DNA of 64,000 bases, taken from assembly GCF_002043095.1 (NCBI RefSeq), contig NZ_MVOC01000064.1, positions 1-64,000 of the forward strand. Reading direction: 5' to 3'. Positions within the stretch are counted from its first letter, which is position 1. The number at the start of each line of letters is the position of its first letter. Shown here in pieces: positions 8,087 through 38,198 of the stretch. Made by a program: the position numbers and the translations under genes. This DNA comes from Mycobacterium sp. AT1. Lineage in GTDB: Bacteria > Actinomycetota > Actinomycetes > Mycobacteriales > Mycobacteriaceae. The notes beneath the pieces were generated by a model. That model ran no database searches. It saw nothing but the letters and a program-made list of their open reading frames with translations, and was not told the origin of the DNA.

Positions 8087-9027
8087 GGCTGGTCGGTGAG
8101 GTAGCCGCCGCCGCGCCCGAAGAACTCCAGCGCGGGCAACTCGGTGCCGTCGTCGAGGCGAACAGCCTCGACGACGAGCCCGGGTGCATCACCTCGGTGC
8201 GCGTTCGGCCCCGCGACGATGACCATCCCGTCACCCTCGGCGATGAACACCCGGCCCGGGGTACCGCCGTAGCAGCACCGCGACACCGAGGCACGCAGAA
8301 TGCGGATCCGCTGGCCCCGCCAGTACGTGACGGCGTTCGGGTAGGGATCGGATAGCGCGCGGACGAAACGGTCCAAGTCCTCTGCGGTCCAACGCCAGTC
8401 GACGATGCTGTCCCTTGCGGACCGCTTGTGGAAGAAGGTGCGCTCGTCGAGGTTCTGGGGTGTCCAGGTGGCGGTGCCCTGCTCGATGAGGTCCAGCGAT
8501 TCGATCAGTACGTCGGGGATGAGCTCGATGGTGGCGCGCACCAGGGAGGTCCCGGTGTCCTTGGGTCCGATCGGAATGGACCGCTGGAGCACGATGTCGC
8601 CGGTGTCGAGCTCGTCGTCCATGCGGTGAGCCGTCAGCCCCACTTCCGTTGCGCCGCTGATCATCGCCCAAATGACCGGGGAGAATCCGGTGAACTTCGG
8701 AAGCAGGGAATCGTGCAGGTTCAGGGTGCCGTGCGGCGGCAGGTCGAACAGCTCCCTCGGCAACCAGGTGCGCCAGTTGTTGGCGACGATGATGTCTGGC
8801 TTCGCGGCCGCGACGCGCTGAATCAGCTCGTCGTCGGGCCGTTGCGCCAAGTGCACCGGAATGCCGTGGTCGCGAGCCAGTTCTTCGACGGAATCCGCCC
8901 AAATCGACTCGTATGGCTGATCACTCGGTGGATGTGTGACCGCCAAGACGACGTCGTGACTCGACTTGACGAGCGCTTCCAGGGTCTTGTGGCCCCAGGT
9001 CTGGTACCCGAACGTTGCTACCCGCAT
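8083..9027 (-). CDS. fxbA: Hydroxyornithine formyltransferase (FxbA type)
   Basis: This 314-residue protein has the methionyl-tRNA formyltransferase fold, so it should use N10-formyl-tetrahydrofolate. The formyltransferase active-site signature NLHDSLLPKFTG is at residues 103-114, followed by LTAHRMDDELDTGDI around 131-145. A C-terminal FMT-like domain (DPYPNAVTYWRGQRIRI) is present. In M. smegmatis, FxbA formylates the terminal hydroxyornithine of exochelin; the first NRPS adenylation code here is also the formyl-hydroxyornithine type. ATG 9027 is preceded by a GGGAGG site. It is transcribed divergently from mbtH, with an IdeR-like box between them, and converges with the hydroxylase gene. 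Confidence 0.93.
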   Translation of the reverse strand: MRVATFGYQTWGHKTLEALVKSSHDVVLAVTHPPSDQPYESIWADSVEELARDHGIPVHLAQRPDDELIQRVAAAKPDIIVANNWRTWLPRELFDLPPHGTLNLHDSLLPKFTGFSPVIWAMISGATEVGLTAHRMDDELDTGDIVLQRSIPIGPKDTGTSLVRATIELIPDVLIESLDLIEQGTATWTPQNLDERTFFHKRSARDSIVDWRWTAEDLDRFVRALSDPYPNAVTYWRGQRIRILRASVSRCCYGGTPGRVFIAEGDGMVIVAGPNAHRGDAPGLVVEAVRLDDGTELPALEFFGRGGGYLTDQP

Positions 9028-9052
9028 GTGCCGCCTCCCGTATGTGCCTAGA

Positions 9053-9071
9053 TTTGGCTAGCCTAACCTTT
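9053..9071. promoter_or_regulatory. IdeR-like iron box in the fxbA/mbtH divergent region
   Basis: The sequence reads TTTGGCTAGCCTAACCTTT, which matches 15 of 19 positions of the IdeR palindrome, with mismatches at positions 3, 6, 18 and 19. It lies 26 bases from the fxbA start on the minus strand and about 84 bases from the mbtH start on the plus strand, so a single operator could repress both directions, including the exporter and NRPS genes downstream of mbtH. Confidence 0.85.
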
Positions 9072-9154
9072 GATAGAGTTGCGTAGTTCAGGCGGGCGCG
9101 CCAAGAGTGCGCACAGCGCCGTGACGGTACCCAAGTCAGTATTGAGGAGAGCGC

Positions 9155-9403
9155 ATGTCGGGCAATCCATTTGACGACGAGACGGCCAGCTTCTACGTCC
9201 TCGTCAACAGCGAGGACCAGCACTCGCTGTGGCCGACGTTCAAGCAAGTGCCGGGTGGCTGGACGATAGTGTTCGGCGCCGAGGGCGGGGCCAGCCGACA
9301 GGCCTGCCTCGACTACGTCGACGAGAACTGGACGGACATGCGTCCCAAGAGCCTGCAGCTACGGATGGCGGCAGCGTCGCCAGGGGCTGACTCGACATCG
9401 TAG
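9155..9403 (+). CDS. mbtH: MbtH-like NRPS chaperone
   Basis: This 82-residue protein has the full MbtH family pattern: NPFDDE at the N-terminus, SLWPTF near residue 30, PGGW, and the C-terminal DYVDENWTDMRP, with the three conserved tryptophans present. MbtH-like proteins bind adenylation domains and are needed for their solubility or activity. A good site (GAGGAG) precedes ATG 9155. It is the first gene of the plus-strand biosynthetic operon, and the following exporter frame overlaps its 3' end. Confidence 0.95.
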   Translation: MSGNPFDDETASFYVLVNSEDQHSLWPTFKQVPGGWTIVFGAEGGASRQACLDYVDENWTDMRPKSLQLRMAAASPGADSTS

Positions 9404-11139
9404 ACACGACCACGGATTCGTCGACGAAGGCTGAGGAAGCGCGAACGGGCAACGCGATCCTGCGACGAACCGTCACTCGCAATGCCCGGCTGCTCACCGT
9501 CGGATCCCTGCTGATCTGCGGTCATCAGCTGTGCGAGGCCATGGTTCCCGTGATGATCGGCGTCGTCATCGGCCGTGCCGTCGAGACCGGTGACGTCGGA
9601 CAGCTGGTCGTGTGGATCGCGGTGCTCGCGGCGCTGTTCCTGCTGCTGACGTTCTGCTACCAGGCTGGCGCCAGGCATCTGATGCGCGCCATCGCGACCG
9701 AAGGCCACCAACTGCGGGTCGAGCTGTCGCTGCGGATCCTGCACCCCTTCCGCTTGCGCACCCCGCTGCGTAGCGGCGAATTGCTTTCGATCGCAGGCAC
9801 CGATGCCGACGAGACGTCGTACCTGCTCGACTACGTCCCTCGGATTGCCGGTTCGATCACCGCGATCGTGGTCTGCGCCGGAGTGCTGCTCACCATCGAC
9901 GTGCCGTTGGGCCTGGTCGTGCTGATCGGCACCCCGGTCATCCTGTACCTGTTGCACTTTGGCGGACCGGTGATCACCCGACGAGTAGCCGACCAACAGG
10001 AGCTCGCGGGCAAGGCGACCGCGATGTCGGCAGATTTGATCGCCGGATTGCGACCCCTGCGCGGCATCGGCGCCGAGGACGCCGCCGCGGACCGCTACCG
10101 CACGGTCAGCCAAGAGGCATTGGCAGCCACCATTCGGGCCACCCGTTCCCAAGGCGTGTACATCGGCGTCTCCACCGCCATGAGCTCACTGCTCGCCGTC
10201 GGAGTCGCGGTCACCGCAGGCTGGTTCGCGCTGCGTGGCGAGATATCCATCGGCGAGCTGATCACCGTGATCGGGTTGGCCCAGTTCCTTCTCGAACCGT
10301 TCAACACCATGGCCGAGGTGCCCAGCTGGGTCGCCGAGGCACGTGCGTCCGCCGTCCGCGTCGGCTGGGTGGAGGACGCCCCGGTCGCGTTGACCCCTGG
10401 GGCGACACGGCTCGATTCCGCGCCGTACTCGCTCGACGTCGTCGACGTCCGGCACGGGCCGCTCGACGGCACCAGCTTGTCGGTCGAGGCCGGAGCGATG
10501 GTTGGCGTGGTCGCCGCCCAGTCCGCCGACGCCGACGCCCTCGTCAAGGTGCTCTCTGGGCAACTGGTGCCGGGTGAGTACAGCGGGGAAGTGCGGGTGG
10601 GCGGGGTGAAACTCGAGGACCTCGACCTCGCGGAATCACACCGCGCGCTCCTGGTGGAGCCACACAAGACCGACCTCTTCACCGGATCCCTGCGGTCGAA
10701 CCTGCTCACCGGAGACGACGTCGCCGACGGCCGTGAACTGGACGCAGCGCTGCGGTCGTCGTGTGCCGTCGACGTCGTCGAGGTGCACGGTGAGGGTCTC
10801 GACCACGGCGTCACCGAGCGCGGCGCGAGCCTGTCGGGCGGACAGCGTCAGCGGTTGACCCTCGCAAGAGCCCTGCTGCGGCGCGCGCCGGTCCTGGTCC
10901 TGCACGAACCGACGACCGCAGTCGACGCGGTCACCGAAAGCGCGGTGGCTCAGGGCATTACCGAGATGCGACACGGTGCGGAGACGCGGAACTTCACGAC
11001 ACTGGTCGTGACCTGCAGCCCCGCGCTGCTCGCGGCGACGGACAGGGTCGTTCTCATCGACGGAGGCCGGGTAGTGGCGACGGGATCACACGTGGAGCTC
11101 ATGGAACGCCAGGACTACCAGCGGGCGGTGTTGCGATGA
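9397..11139 (+). CDS. Half ABC exporter with degenerate nucleotide-binding sites (siderophore export, first subunit)
   Basis: A transmembrane domain of about 300 residues is followed by an ABC domain. The ABC domain is unusual: the Walker A position reads VAAQSADADALV with no GK[ST], the Q-loop position has LLVEPH, Walker B reads LVLHEPTTAVD, and the switch histidine is replaced in TLVVTCSP. The signature LSGGQRQRLTLARA is intact. It should pair with the next gene, whose defects are complementary. In M. smegmatis the exochelin exporter is ExiT; this pair is the likely counterpart. The start is unresolved: the first ATG (9541) would remove part of the first helix, and between the in-frame stop at 9388 and that ATG there is no ATG, GTG or TTG. 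ATC at 9397, overlapping the mbtH stop and ten bases behind AGGGG, is the best candidate. Confidence 0.82.
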   Translation: MVDTTTDSSTKAEEARTGNAILRRTVTRNARLLTVGSLLICGHQLCEAMVPVMIGVVIGRAVETGDVGQLVVWIAVLAALFLLLTFCYQAGARHLMRAIATEGHQLRVELSLRILHPFRLRTPLRSGELLSIAGTDADETSYLLDYVPRIAGSITAIVVCAGVLLTIDVPLGLVVLIGTPVILYLLHFGGPVITRRVADQQELAGKATAMSADLIAGLRPLRGIGAEDAAADRYRTVSQEALAATIRATRSQGVYIGVSTAMSSLLAVGVAVTAGWFALRGEISIGELITVIGLAQFLLEPFNTMAEVPSWVAEARASAVRVGWVEDAPVALTPGATRLDSAPYSLDVVDVRHGPLDGTSLSVEAGAMVGVVAAQSADADALVKVLSGQLVPGEYSGEVRVGGVKLEDLDLAESHRALLVEPHKTDLFTGSLRSNLLTGDDVADGRELDAALRSSCAVDVVEVHGEGLDHGVTERGASLSGGQRQRLTLARALLRRAPVLVLHEPTTAVDAVTESAVAQGITEMRHGAETRNFTTLVVTCSPALLAATDRVVLIDGGRVVATGSHVELMERQDYQRAVLR

Positions 11140-12920
11140 CGACGGCCGTGGCTGAGCACGACATCCTTCCGGTGGCCACGGGTCGCGAGACGTGGACGTG
11201 GTTGCGTCGAGAGCTGAGGAGCCGCGCAGGCTCGGGGTTGCTGACGCTCGTCGTCGGTCTCGTCGCCGCCGCCACGGCGGTGCTGCCCGTGTACGTACTC
11301 GGCGTGCTCGTCGACCGGATCATCGACGGATCCCCGCCGTCGGTGATCGTCATGATCGCGGTCATCGTCACCACCGCCGCAGTGGTCGGCGGGTTGGCCA
11401 GCGGCCTGTCGAACTACTTCATCGGAAGGCTTGGCGCCATCGCGCTCGCCGATCTGCGGGAAGCCGGGGTCGAACGAGCGCTGTCGCTGCCGACGGCGAC
11501 GGTGGAACGGGTCGGGCGAGGGGACGTGCTCTCCCGCGTCAGCACCGACGTCGCGACGATCGGCAAGGCCGTCACCGACGTCATCCCGACGATGTACGCG
11601 TCGATCCTGTTGGCCGCACTCTCGTTGGTCGCCATGGCCGGCCTGGACTGGCGTCTTGGACTGGCCGGTGCGATCGCCGTCCCGCTGTACGTGTTCGCGC
11701 TGCGCTGGTACCTGCCGCGGTCGGCACCCCGATACGCCGAGGAGCGACGGGCCATCGCCGAACGCTCACAGGTGTTGATGGAGAGCATGATTGGCTCGGC
11801 GACGGTCCACGCCTACGACATGCACGTCGAGCATCAGACCGCGATCGAGACCGCATCCGCGAAGGTCCGCGACATCTCCCTTGCCGTGTTCACCCTCTTC
11901 ACGCGCTTCGTCGGACGCATCAACCGCGCCGAGTTCATCGGGTTGACCGTCATCTTGGTGACGGGATTCTGGCTGGTGAAGAATGGCGGCGGCACCGTCG
12001 GTCAGACGACGGCCGCGGCGCTGCTCTTCCATCGGCTTTTCGGCCCGATCAGCGAGCTGCTCTTCACCTTCGACGAGGCCCAGGACGCCGGCGCGAGCCT
12101 GGCGCGCCTGGTCGGGTTGGTGACCATGCCCCAGCAGACTGAGCGATCAACGGCCGCAGTCGGTTCCGAGCCGCGCGACAAATCCCTCGACCTGGAGGAC
12201 CTGCACTACAGCTACGACGGTGAACACACCGTCGTGCACGGGGTCAGCATCCGGCTCGAGCCGGGACGGCGAGTGGCGCTGGTCGGTTCCACCGGTGCCG
12301 GCAAGTCGACGGTCGCCGGAATCGCCGCCGGCGCACTGACACCGCAGCGGGGCGTCGTGCGCGTCGGCGGCGTCGACGTGGCCGGTCTGACGCCCGAGCA
12401 GCGCCGTCGGCACATCGCAATCGTGAGCCAGGAGGTGCACGTCTTCGCGGGCGCGCTCGTCGACGATCTGCGGTTGGCGAAGGCCGACGCCACCGACGAC
12501 CAGGTGCACGACGCGCTGCGCGCGGTCGGCGCCGACGAATGGGTCGCGGCGCTCGAGGACGGGCTCGACACCGTGGTCGGCGAAGGCGGCCACGAGCTGA
12601 CATCGGCTCAGGCGCAACAACTTGCGCTGGCCCGCCTGATGCTCGCCGACCCCACCGTCGCGATCCTGGACGAAGCGACCGCCGAGGCGGGAAGCCAGGG
12701 TGCGCGAGAGTTGGAGCGTGCTGCCGCCGCGGTCACCGCGGGCCGCACCACCCTGATCATTGCGCACCGACTCACCCAGGCCGCGTCGGCGGACCGGGTG
12801 ATCGTGATGGCCCACGGCAGGGTCGTCGAAGAGGGAAGCCACCATGACCTGGTCGCGGCGGGTGGGCGCTACGCCCAGCTGTGGCGCGCCTGGGCAGCAG
12901 ATCATTCTCGCGGGGAGTAA
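11136..12920 (+). CDS. Half ABC exporter, catalytically complete partner (siderophore export, second subunit)
   Basis: This 594-residue half transporter has six predicted helices followed by an ABC domain. It has a good Walker A (GSTGAGKST), Q-loop (IVSQEVHVF), Walker B (VAILDEATAEAG) and switch histidine (LIIAHRLT), but the signature is corrupted to LTSAQAQQLALARL. Together with the previous subunit it would build one working ATP site (its own Walker motifs plus the partner's LSGGQ) and one degenerate site, the plan of asymmetric heterodimeric exporters. The ATG overlaps the previous stop by four bases (ATGA), and the NRPS starts four bases after its stop. The likely role is export of the peptide siderophore through the inner membrane. 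Confidence 0.9.
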   Translation: MTTAVAEHDILPVATGRETWTWLRRELRSRAGSGLLTLVVGLVAAATAVLPVYVLGVLVDRIIDGSPPSVIVMIAVIVTTAAVVGGLASGLSNYFIGRLGAIALADLREAGVERALSLPTATVERVGRGDVLSRVSTDVATIGKAVTDVIPTMYASILLAALSLVAMAGLDWRLGLAGAIAVPLYVFALRWYLPRSAPRYAEERRAIAERSQVLMESMIGSATVHAYDMHVEHQTAIETASAKVRDISLAVFTLFTRFVGRINRAEFIGLTVILVTGFWLVKNGGGTVGQTTAAALLFHRLFGPISELLFTFDEAQDAGASLARLVGLVTMPQQTERSTAAVGSEPRDKSLDLEDLHYSYDGEHTVVHGVSIRLEPGRRVALVGSTGAGKSTVAGIAAGALTPQRGVVRVGGVDVAGLTPEQRRRHIAIVSQEVHVFAGALVDDLRLAKADATDDQVHDALRAVGADEWVAALEDGLDTVVGEGGHELTSAQAQQLALARLMLADPTVAILDEATAEAGSQGARELERAAAAVTAGRTTLIIAHRLTQAASADRVIVMAHGRVVEEGSHHDLVAAGGRYAQLWRAWAADHSRGE

Positions 12921-12924
12921 GAAC

Positions 12925-35375
<22,451 letters not shown>

Positions 35376-35400
<25 letters not shown>

Positions 35401-35618
35401 CTGCAGGAGCGGACTACGGGCGCTACGACGGCGACGTGTTCTTCGTCGACGCCACCCGGCTGGAGATGAATCTGACGGGGGTGGCCTCGGAGGGGTGGCG
35501 GGATCACGTCGGCGGTGAGTTGACGGTGGTGGCGCTCGACTGCGCCCACTCCGAGCTGATGGACGCCGACGTCCTGGACCGGCTGGGTCCGCTCATCGCA
35601 GCGGAACTGGCTCGCTAA
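35376..35618 (+). pseudogene. Out-of-frame C-terminal remnant of the NRPS thioesterase
   Basis: Read in the frame that starts codons at 35376, this stretch encodes ERLTAGADYGRYDGDVFF, then VVALDCAHSELMD and a final helix ending at TAA 35616-35618. These are the standard late thioesterase elements (YDGDV strand and catalytic histidine). The frame differs from the NRPS frame so that a loss of 1 base modulo 3 restores it. The usual 13-17 residues between the R...G-A helix and this block also appear to be missing, so a deletion of roughly 40-50 bases is more likely than a single-base error. A sequencing or assembly error cannot be excluded. Confidence 0.75.
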
Positions 35619-35626
35619 TCCGCGAG

Positions 35627-35675
35627 CAGACACAAAGGGCCCTGAATTCCGGCAATTCAGGGCCCTTTCTGTCTG
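35627..35675. terminator. Large perfect hairpin behind the NRPS
   Basis: A 15-bp perfect stem (AAAGGGCCCTGAATT / AATTCAGGGCCCTTT, loop CCGGC) is extended, after one mismatch, by CAGACA/TGTCTG. It lies nine bases after the thioesterase remnant. It has no long U-run, but GC-rich hairpins without U-tracts are common at mycobacterial gene ends. It shares the CAGAC...GGCCCTGAAT layout with the hairpin at 36016. Confidence 0.75.
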
Positions 35676-35704
35676 GTCGCGAGGGGAGGGGCGAGAATCG
35701 TGCC

Positions 35705-36028
35705 GTGACCTACCAGGCGCTACGCATCGACGTCGAGGGCGCGCGACTTCAGGTGCCCACCGATTCGCACGTGGGGCTCCTGGCGCGGCGTGCCGCCCAG
35801 CCCGGGGCGATCCTGCCGGAGGGTGACGAGCACTTCGTGAAGTGGCTCGAGGGCTTGACGCCGGAGGAGGTCGAACGCGATCGGATTGCCCGCGTGCGAT
35901 CCAACCGAGACCTCACCACGCGGCCTGGGTGGACACTCGACCTGGCGGTGCTCGTCGACGGCGACCCGGTCGTTACCGGCCCGGGCGGCCTCGTCGCATT
36001 GCTGTCAGCTGACGCCGAGCAGACGTAA
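35705..36028 (+). CDS. Truncated GNAT-like N-acetyltransferase fragment
   Basis: This is a 107-residue frame starting at GTG 35705. The sequence resembles the first part of RimJ/RimL-type acetyltransferases: an early LPEGDEHFVKWLEG segment, a helix with TPEEVERDR, and the strand GWTLDLAVLVDGDPV. The usual continuation (acetyl-CoA loop and the rest of the fold, another 80 or so residues) is absent; after DGDPV the chain turns into VTGPGGLVALLS and stops inside a hairpin. The gene probably lost its 3' part during the same rearrangement history that damaged the NRPS end. It could still be expressed, but an active enzyme is unlikely. Confidence 0.55.
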   Translation: MTYQALRIDVEGARLQVPTDSHVGLLARRAAQPGAILPEGDEHFVKWLEGLTPEEVERDRIARVRSNRDLTTRPGWTLDLAVLVDGDPVVTGPGGLVALLSADAEQT

Positions 36029-36072
36029 ATGGCCCTGAATCGGTGAGATTCAGGGCTATTTACGTCTGCTCG
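36016..36072. terminator. Long hairpin overlapping the GNAT-fragment stop
   Basis: The left arm CGAGCAGACGTAAAT, one mismatch, then GCCCTGAATC pairs with GATTCAGGGC and ATTTACGTCTGCTCG around a five-base loop, about 25 paired bases. The TAA stop of the preceding frame (36026-36028) is inside the left arm. The convergent lipoprotein gene ends at 36114, so it can serve both directions. Confidence 0.8.
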
Positions 36073-36113
36073 CGCAAGGAAGTGTCCCGCCAGACTGCTC
36101 GCGCAGAGGAAAA

Positions 36114-37124
36114 TTAGGCGTTGGAGAGGTCCTCGACCGGCTTGCCCGTGTAGGCGTTGCCGAGCTGGGGGACGAGGAGATCCAGCGCGTACATCATGGC
36201 GTTGGGTCCACCGAAGGCAATGGCCCCGCTGAGTGCGGAGTCCGAACCCGCATACAGCGTCCGGCCCTCGCGAACGACGTTGAGTCGCTGGAACGCCGGG
36301 ACGTCGGCCATCTGTTCCTTGCTGAGGCCGTTGACGAACAGCGCTTCGCCGTCGAGTACGTTCAGCTTCTCCTCGGAGACGTCGCCGATGGTGTCGCCCG
36401 TGTCGAGCCCGAGGCCGTCGAAGATCGCGTTGCGCGGGTCGCCCTTGCCAATCACGTAGTGCGCGTTGGCTTCTGAGGTGAAGTCGGAGACGAGCTTCTT
36501 GCCGGCGAACTCGGGGTGAGCGGCCTTGGCCTCGTCGAACTTGGCGTTGACCTGGTCGACCAGTTTCTGCGCCTGCTCTTCACGGCCGAGCGCCTTGCCG
36601 GTCGTCATGAGCTGCACGTTCCACGGAGTTTCCTCGTCCGGGTAGTCGGCGGACTGCACCACGGTGGGGGCGATCTGCGAGAGCCGGTCGTAGGTCTTCT
36701 GGTCGACGGTCTCGTTGATGGCGAAGATGACGTCGGGCTTGGCCGCCGCGATGCCCTCGAAGTTGATGGAGTCGCCTTCGATGGCGGGCACGCCCTTGCC
36801 TCCCGTCTCCTTCTGCACCCACGGGAAGCTGTCGTAGTTCTCGAAGTAGCCGCCGCGACTGCCGACCGGCACGATGCCGAGGGACAGGACGAAGTCCTGG
36901 TCGATCCAGCCTGCGGTGACGACGCGCTTCGGGTCGGCGGGGATCTTGGTCTCGCCGAACTTGTGCGACACGGTGACGGTGTCCGCGGCTGCAGCGGCCG
37001 AGGAGGTCGTCTCGCTAGGGGTGGACGAGCTGCCACACCCCGCGACGAGGGCGGCCCCGACGAGGACCGTGGAGGCGAGGGTCAGGGCACGAGGTGCGCG
37101 TAGAGCGCGACTGAAAATCCGCAT
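36114..37124 (-). CDS. Ferric-siderophore substrate-binding lipoprotein
   Basis: This 336-residue protein has a lipoprotein signal ending in LVAGC (Cys30), followed by a low-complexity Ser/Ala/Thr linker and a FepB/FhuD-type periplasmic binding fold. Typical elements are DPKRVVTAGWIDQDFVLSLG, AAAKPDVIFAINE and the long central helix. It should capture ferric siderophore on the cell surface and hand it to the FecCD permeases encoded at 3.3-5.4 kb. It is the only uptake component placed at the far end of the island, on the opposite strand, with its own IdeR-like box five bases before the ATG. Confidence 0.92.
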   Translation of the reverse strand: MRIFSRALRAPRALTLASTVLVGAALVAGCGSSSTPSETTSSAAAAADTVTVSHKFGETKIPADPKRVVTAGWIDQDFVLSLGIVPVGSRGGYFENYDSFPWVQKETGGKGVPAIEGDSINFEGIAAAKPDVIFAINETVDQKTYDRLSQIAPTVVQSADYPDEETPWNVQLMTTGKALGREEQAQKLVDQVNAKFDEAKAAHPEFAGKKLVSDFTSEANAHYVIGKGDPRNAIFDGLGLDTGDTIGDVSEEKLNVLDGEALFVNGLSKEQMADVPAFQRLNVVREGRTLYAGSDSALSGAIAFGGPNAMMYALDLLVPQLGNAYTGKPVEDLSNA

Positions 37125-37128
37125 TTGG

Positions 37129-37147
37129 CAAGGCTAGCATTGCCTAA
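37129..37147 (-). promoter_or_regulatory. IdeR-like iron box at the lipoprotein gene start
   Basis: On the minus strand the sequence TTAGGCAATGCTAGCCTTG matches about 13 of 19 positions of the IdeR consensus; the outer parts of both half-sites are kept and the centre differs. It ends four bases before the ATG at 37124, an arrangement like the SIP gene, and suggests a leaderless or very short-leader message. Confidence 0.6.
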
Positions 37148-37306
37148 CTTAGTCGGGTGCGGGTTGGTGTGAAGTCCGCCCCTCCGGGACGAATCGGTAG
37201 GGTGTCGTCCCGACGGCCCGCAAATATCGGGTCATGCGCAACGGAGCGTCACTCATTCCGGCATGCCACCCGACGTGATTTCGATGATGTGAATTGGAGC
37301 AGTCCC

Positions 37307-38197
37307 TTGGCCCTCAACACCATCGCACTGGAACTCGTCCCGCCCAACGTCGACCGCGGCGCGGCCTACGCCGTCGACGAAGCCCACAAGGTGCTGCAGC
37401 TGGCCAAGGACGCCGGCATCGAGGGTCGCATCCGGCACGTCATGATCCCCGGCATGATCGAGGAGGACGGCGACCGTCCCATCGAGATGAAGCCAAAGCT
37501 GGACGTCCTCGAATACTGGTCGATCATCAAGCCCGAGCTGCCGGCGATGAACGGACTGTGCACGCAGGTCACGTCCTTCCTCGACCAGCCCGCACTCGAA
37601 CAGCGCCTCGGCGAGCTGCTGAACGCCGGTTTCGACGGCATCGCCTTCGTCGGCGTTCCGCGCACGATGGCCGACGGCGACGGTGCGGGCGTCGCTCCCA
37701 CCGACGCCCTGTCGATCTACCACGACGTCGTCCCCAACCGTGGCGCGATCCTGATTCCCACTCGCGTTGGCGAACACGGTCGCTTCAACTTCAAGTGCGA
37801 CCAGGGCGCAACCTACGGGATGACGCAGTTGCTCTACTCCGACACGATCGTCGGCTTCCTCACCGACTTCGCCAAGACCACGGACCACCGCCCCGAGATT
37901 CTGCTGTCGTTCGGGTTCGTCCCGAAGATGGAGACCAACGTCGGGCTGGTCAACTGGCTGATCCAGGATCCTGGCAACGCCGCCGTCGCCGCTGAACAGG
38001 CCTTCGTCAAGGAGTTGGCGGCCGCCGACCCCACCGTCAAGCGCAAGCTGCTGCTCGACCTCTACAAGCGCGTGCTCGACGGCGTCGCCGACCTCGGCTT
38101 CCCCCTGAGCATTCACTTCGAGGCCACCTACGGCGTCTCGCGGCCCGCGTTCGACACCTTCGCCGAGATGCTCGACTACTGGTCACCCGACCGCTGA
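37307..38197 (+). CDS. Methylenetetrahydrofolate reductase-like protein (mycobacterial, Rv2172c type)
   Basis: This 296-residue protein begins LALNTIALELVPPN and fits my recollection of the non-canonical mycobacterial MTHFR family (Rv2172c of M. tuberculosis, about 300 residues), which reduces methylene-THF to methyl-THF. Features include a TIM-barrel-like pattern with HVMIPGMIEEDGDRP, AGFDGIAFVGVPRTM and LLSFGFVPKMETNVGLVNWL. TTG 37307 is chosen because GGAG precedes it and the product length matches; the open frame extends 50 codons further upstream without a plausible site. Folate chemistry links loosely to the formyl donor used by FxbA, but the gene is outside the IdeR-controlled units as far as I can see. 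Confidence 0.65.
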   Translation: MALNTIALELVPPNVDRGAAYAVDEAHKVLQLAKDAGIEGRIRHVMIPGMIEEDGDRPIEMKPKLDVLEYWSIIKPELPAMNGLCTQVTSFLDQPALEQRLGELLNAGFDGIAFVGVPRTMADGDGAGVAPTDALSIYHDVVPNRGAILIPTRVGEHGRFNFKCDQGATYGMTQLLYSDTIVGFLTDFAKTTDHRPEILLSFGFVPKMETNVGLVNWLIQDPGNAAVAAEQAFVKELAAADPTVKRKLLLDLYKRVLDGVADLGFPLSIHFEATYGVSRPAFDTFAEMLDYWSPDR

Positions 38198-38198
38198 C

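Noticed and set aside
36874..37137. Plus-strand 87-codon frame over the lipoprotein gene start
   Set aside because: Shadow of the lipoprotein signal and linker; no ribosome site and no motif.
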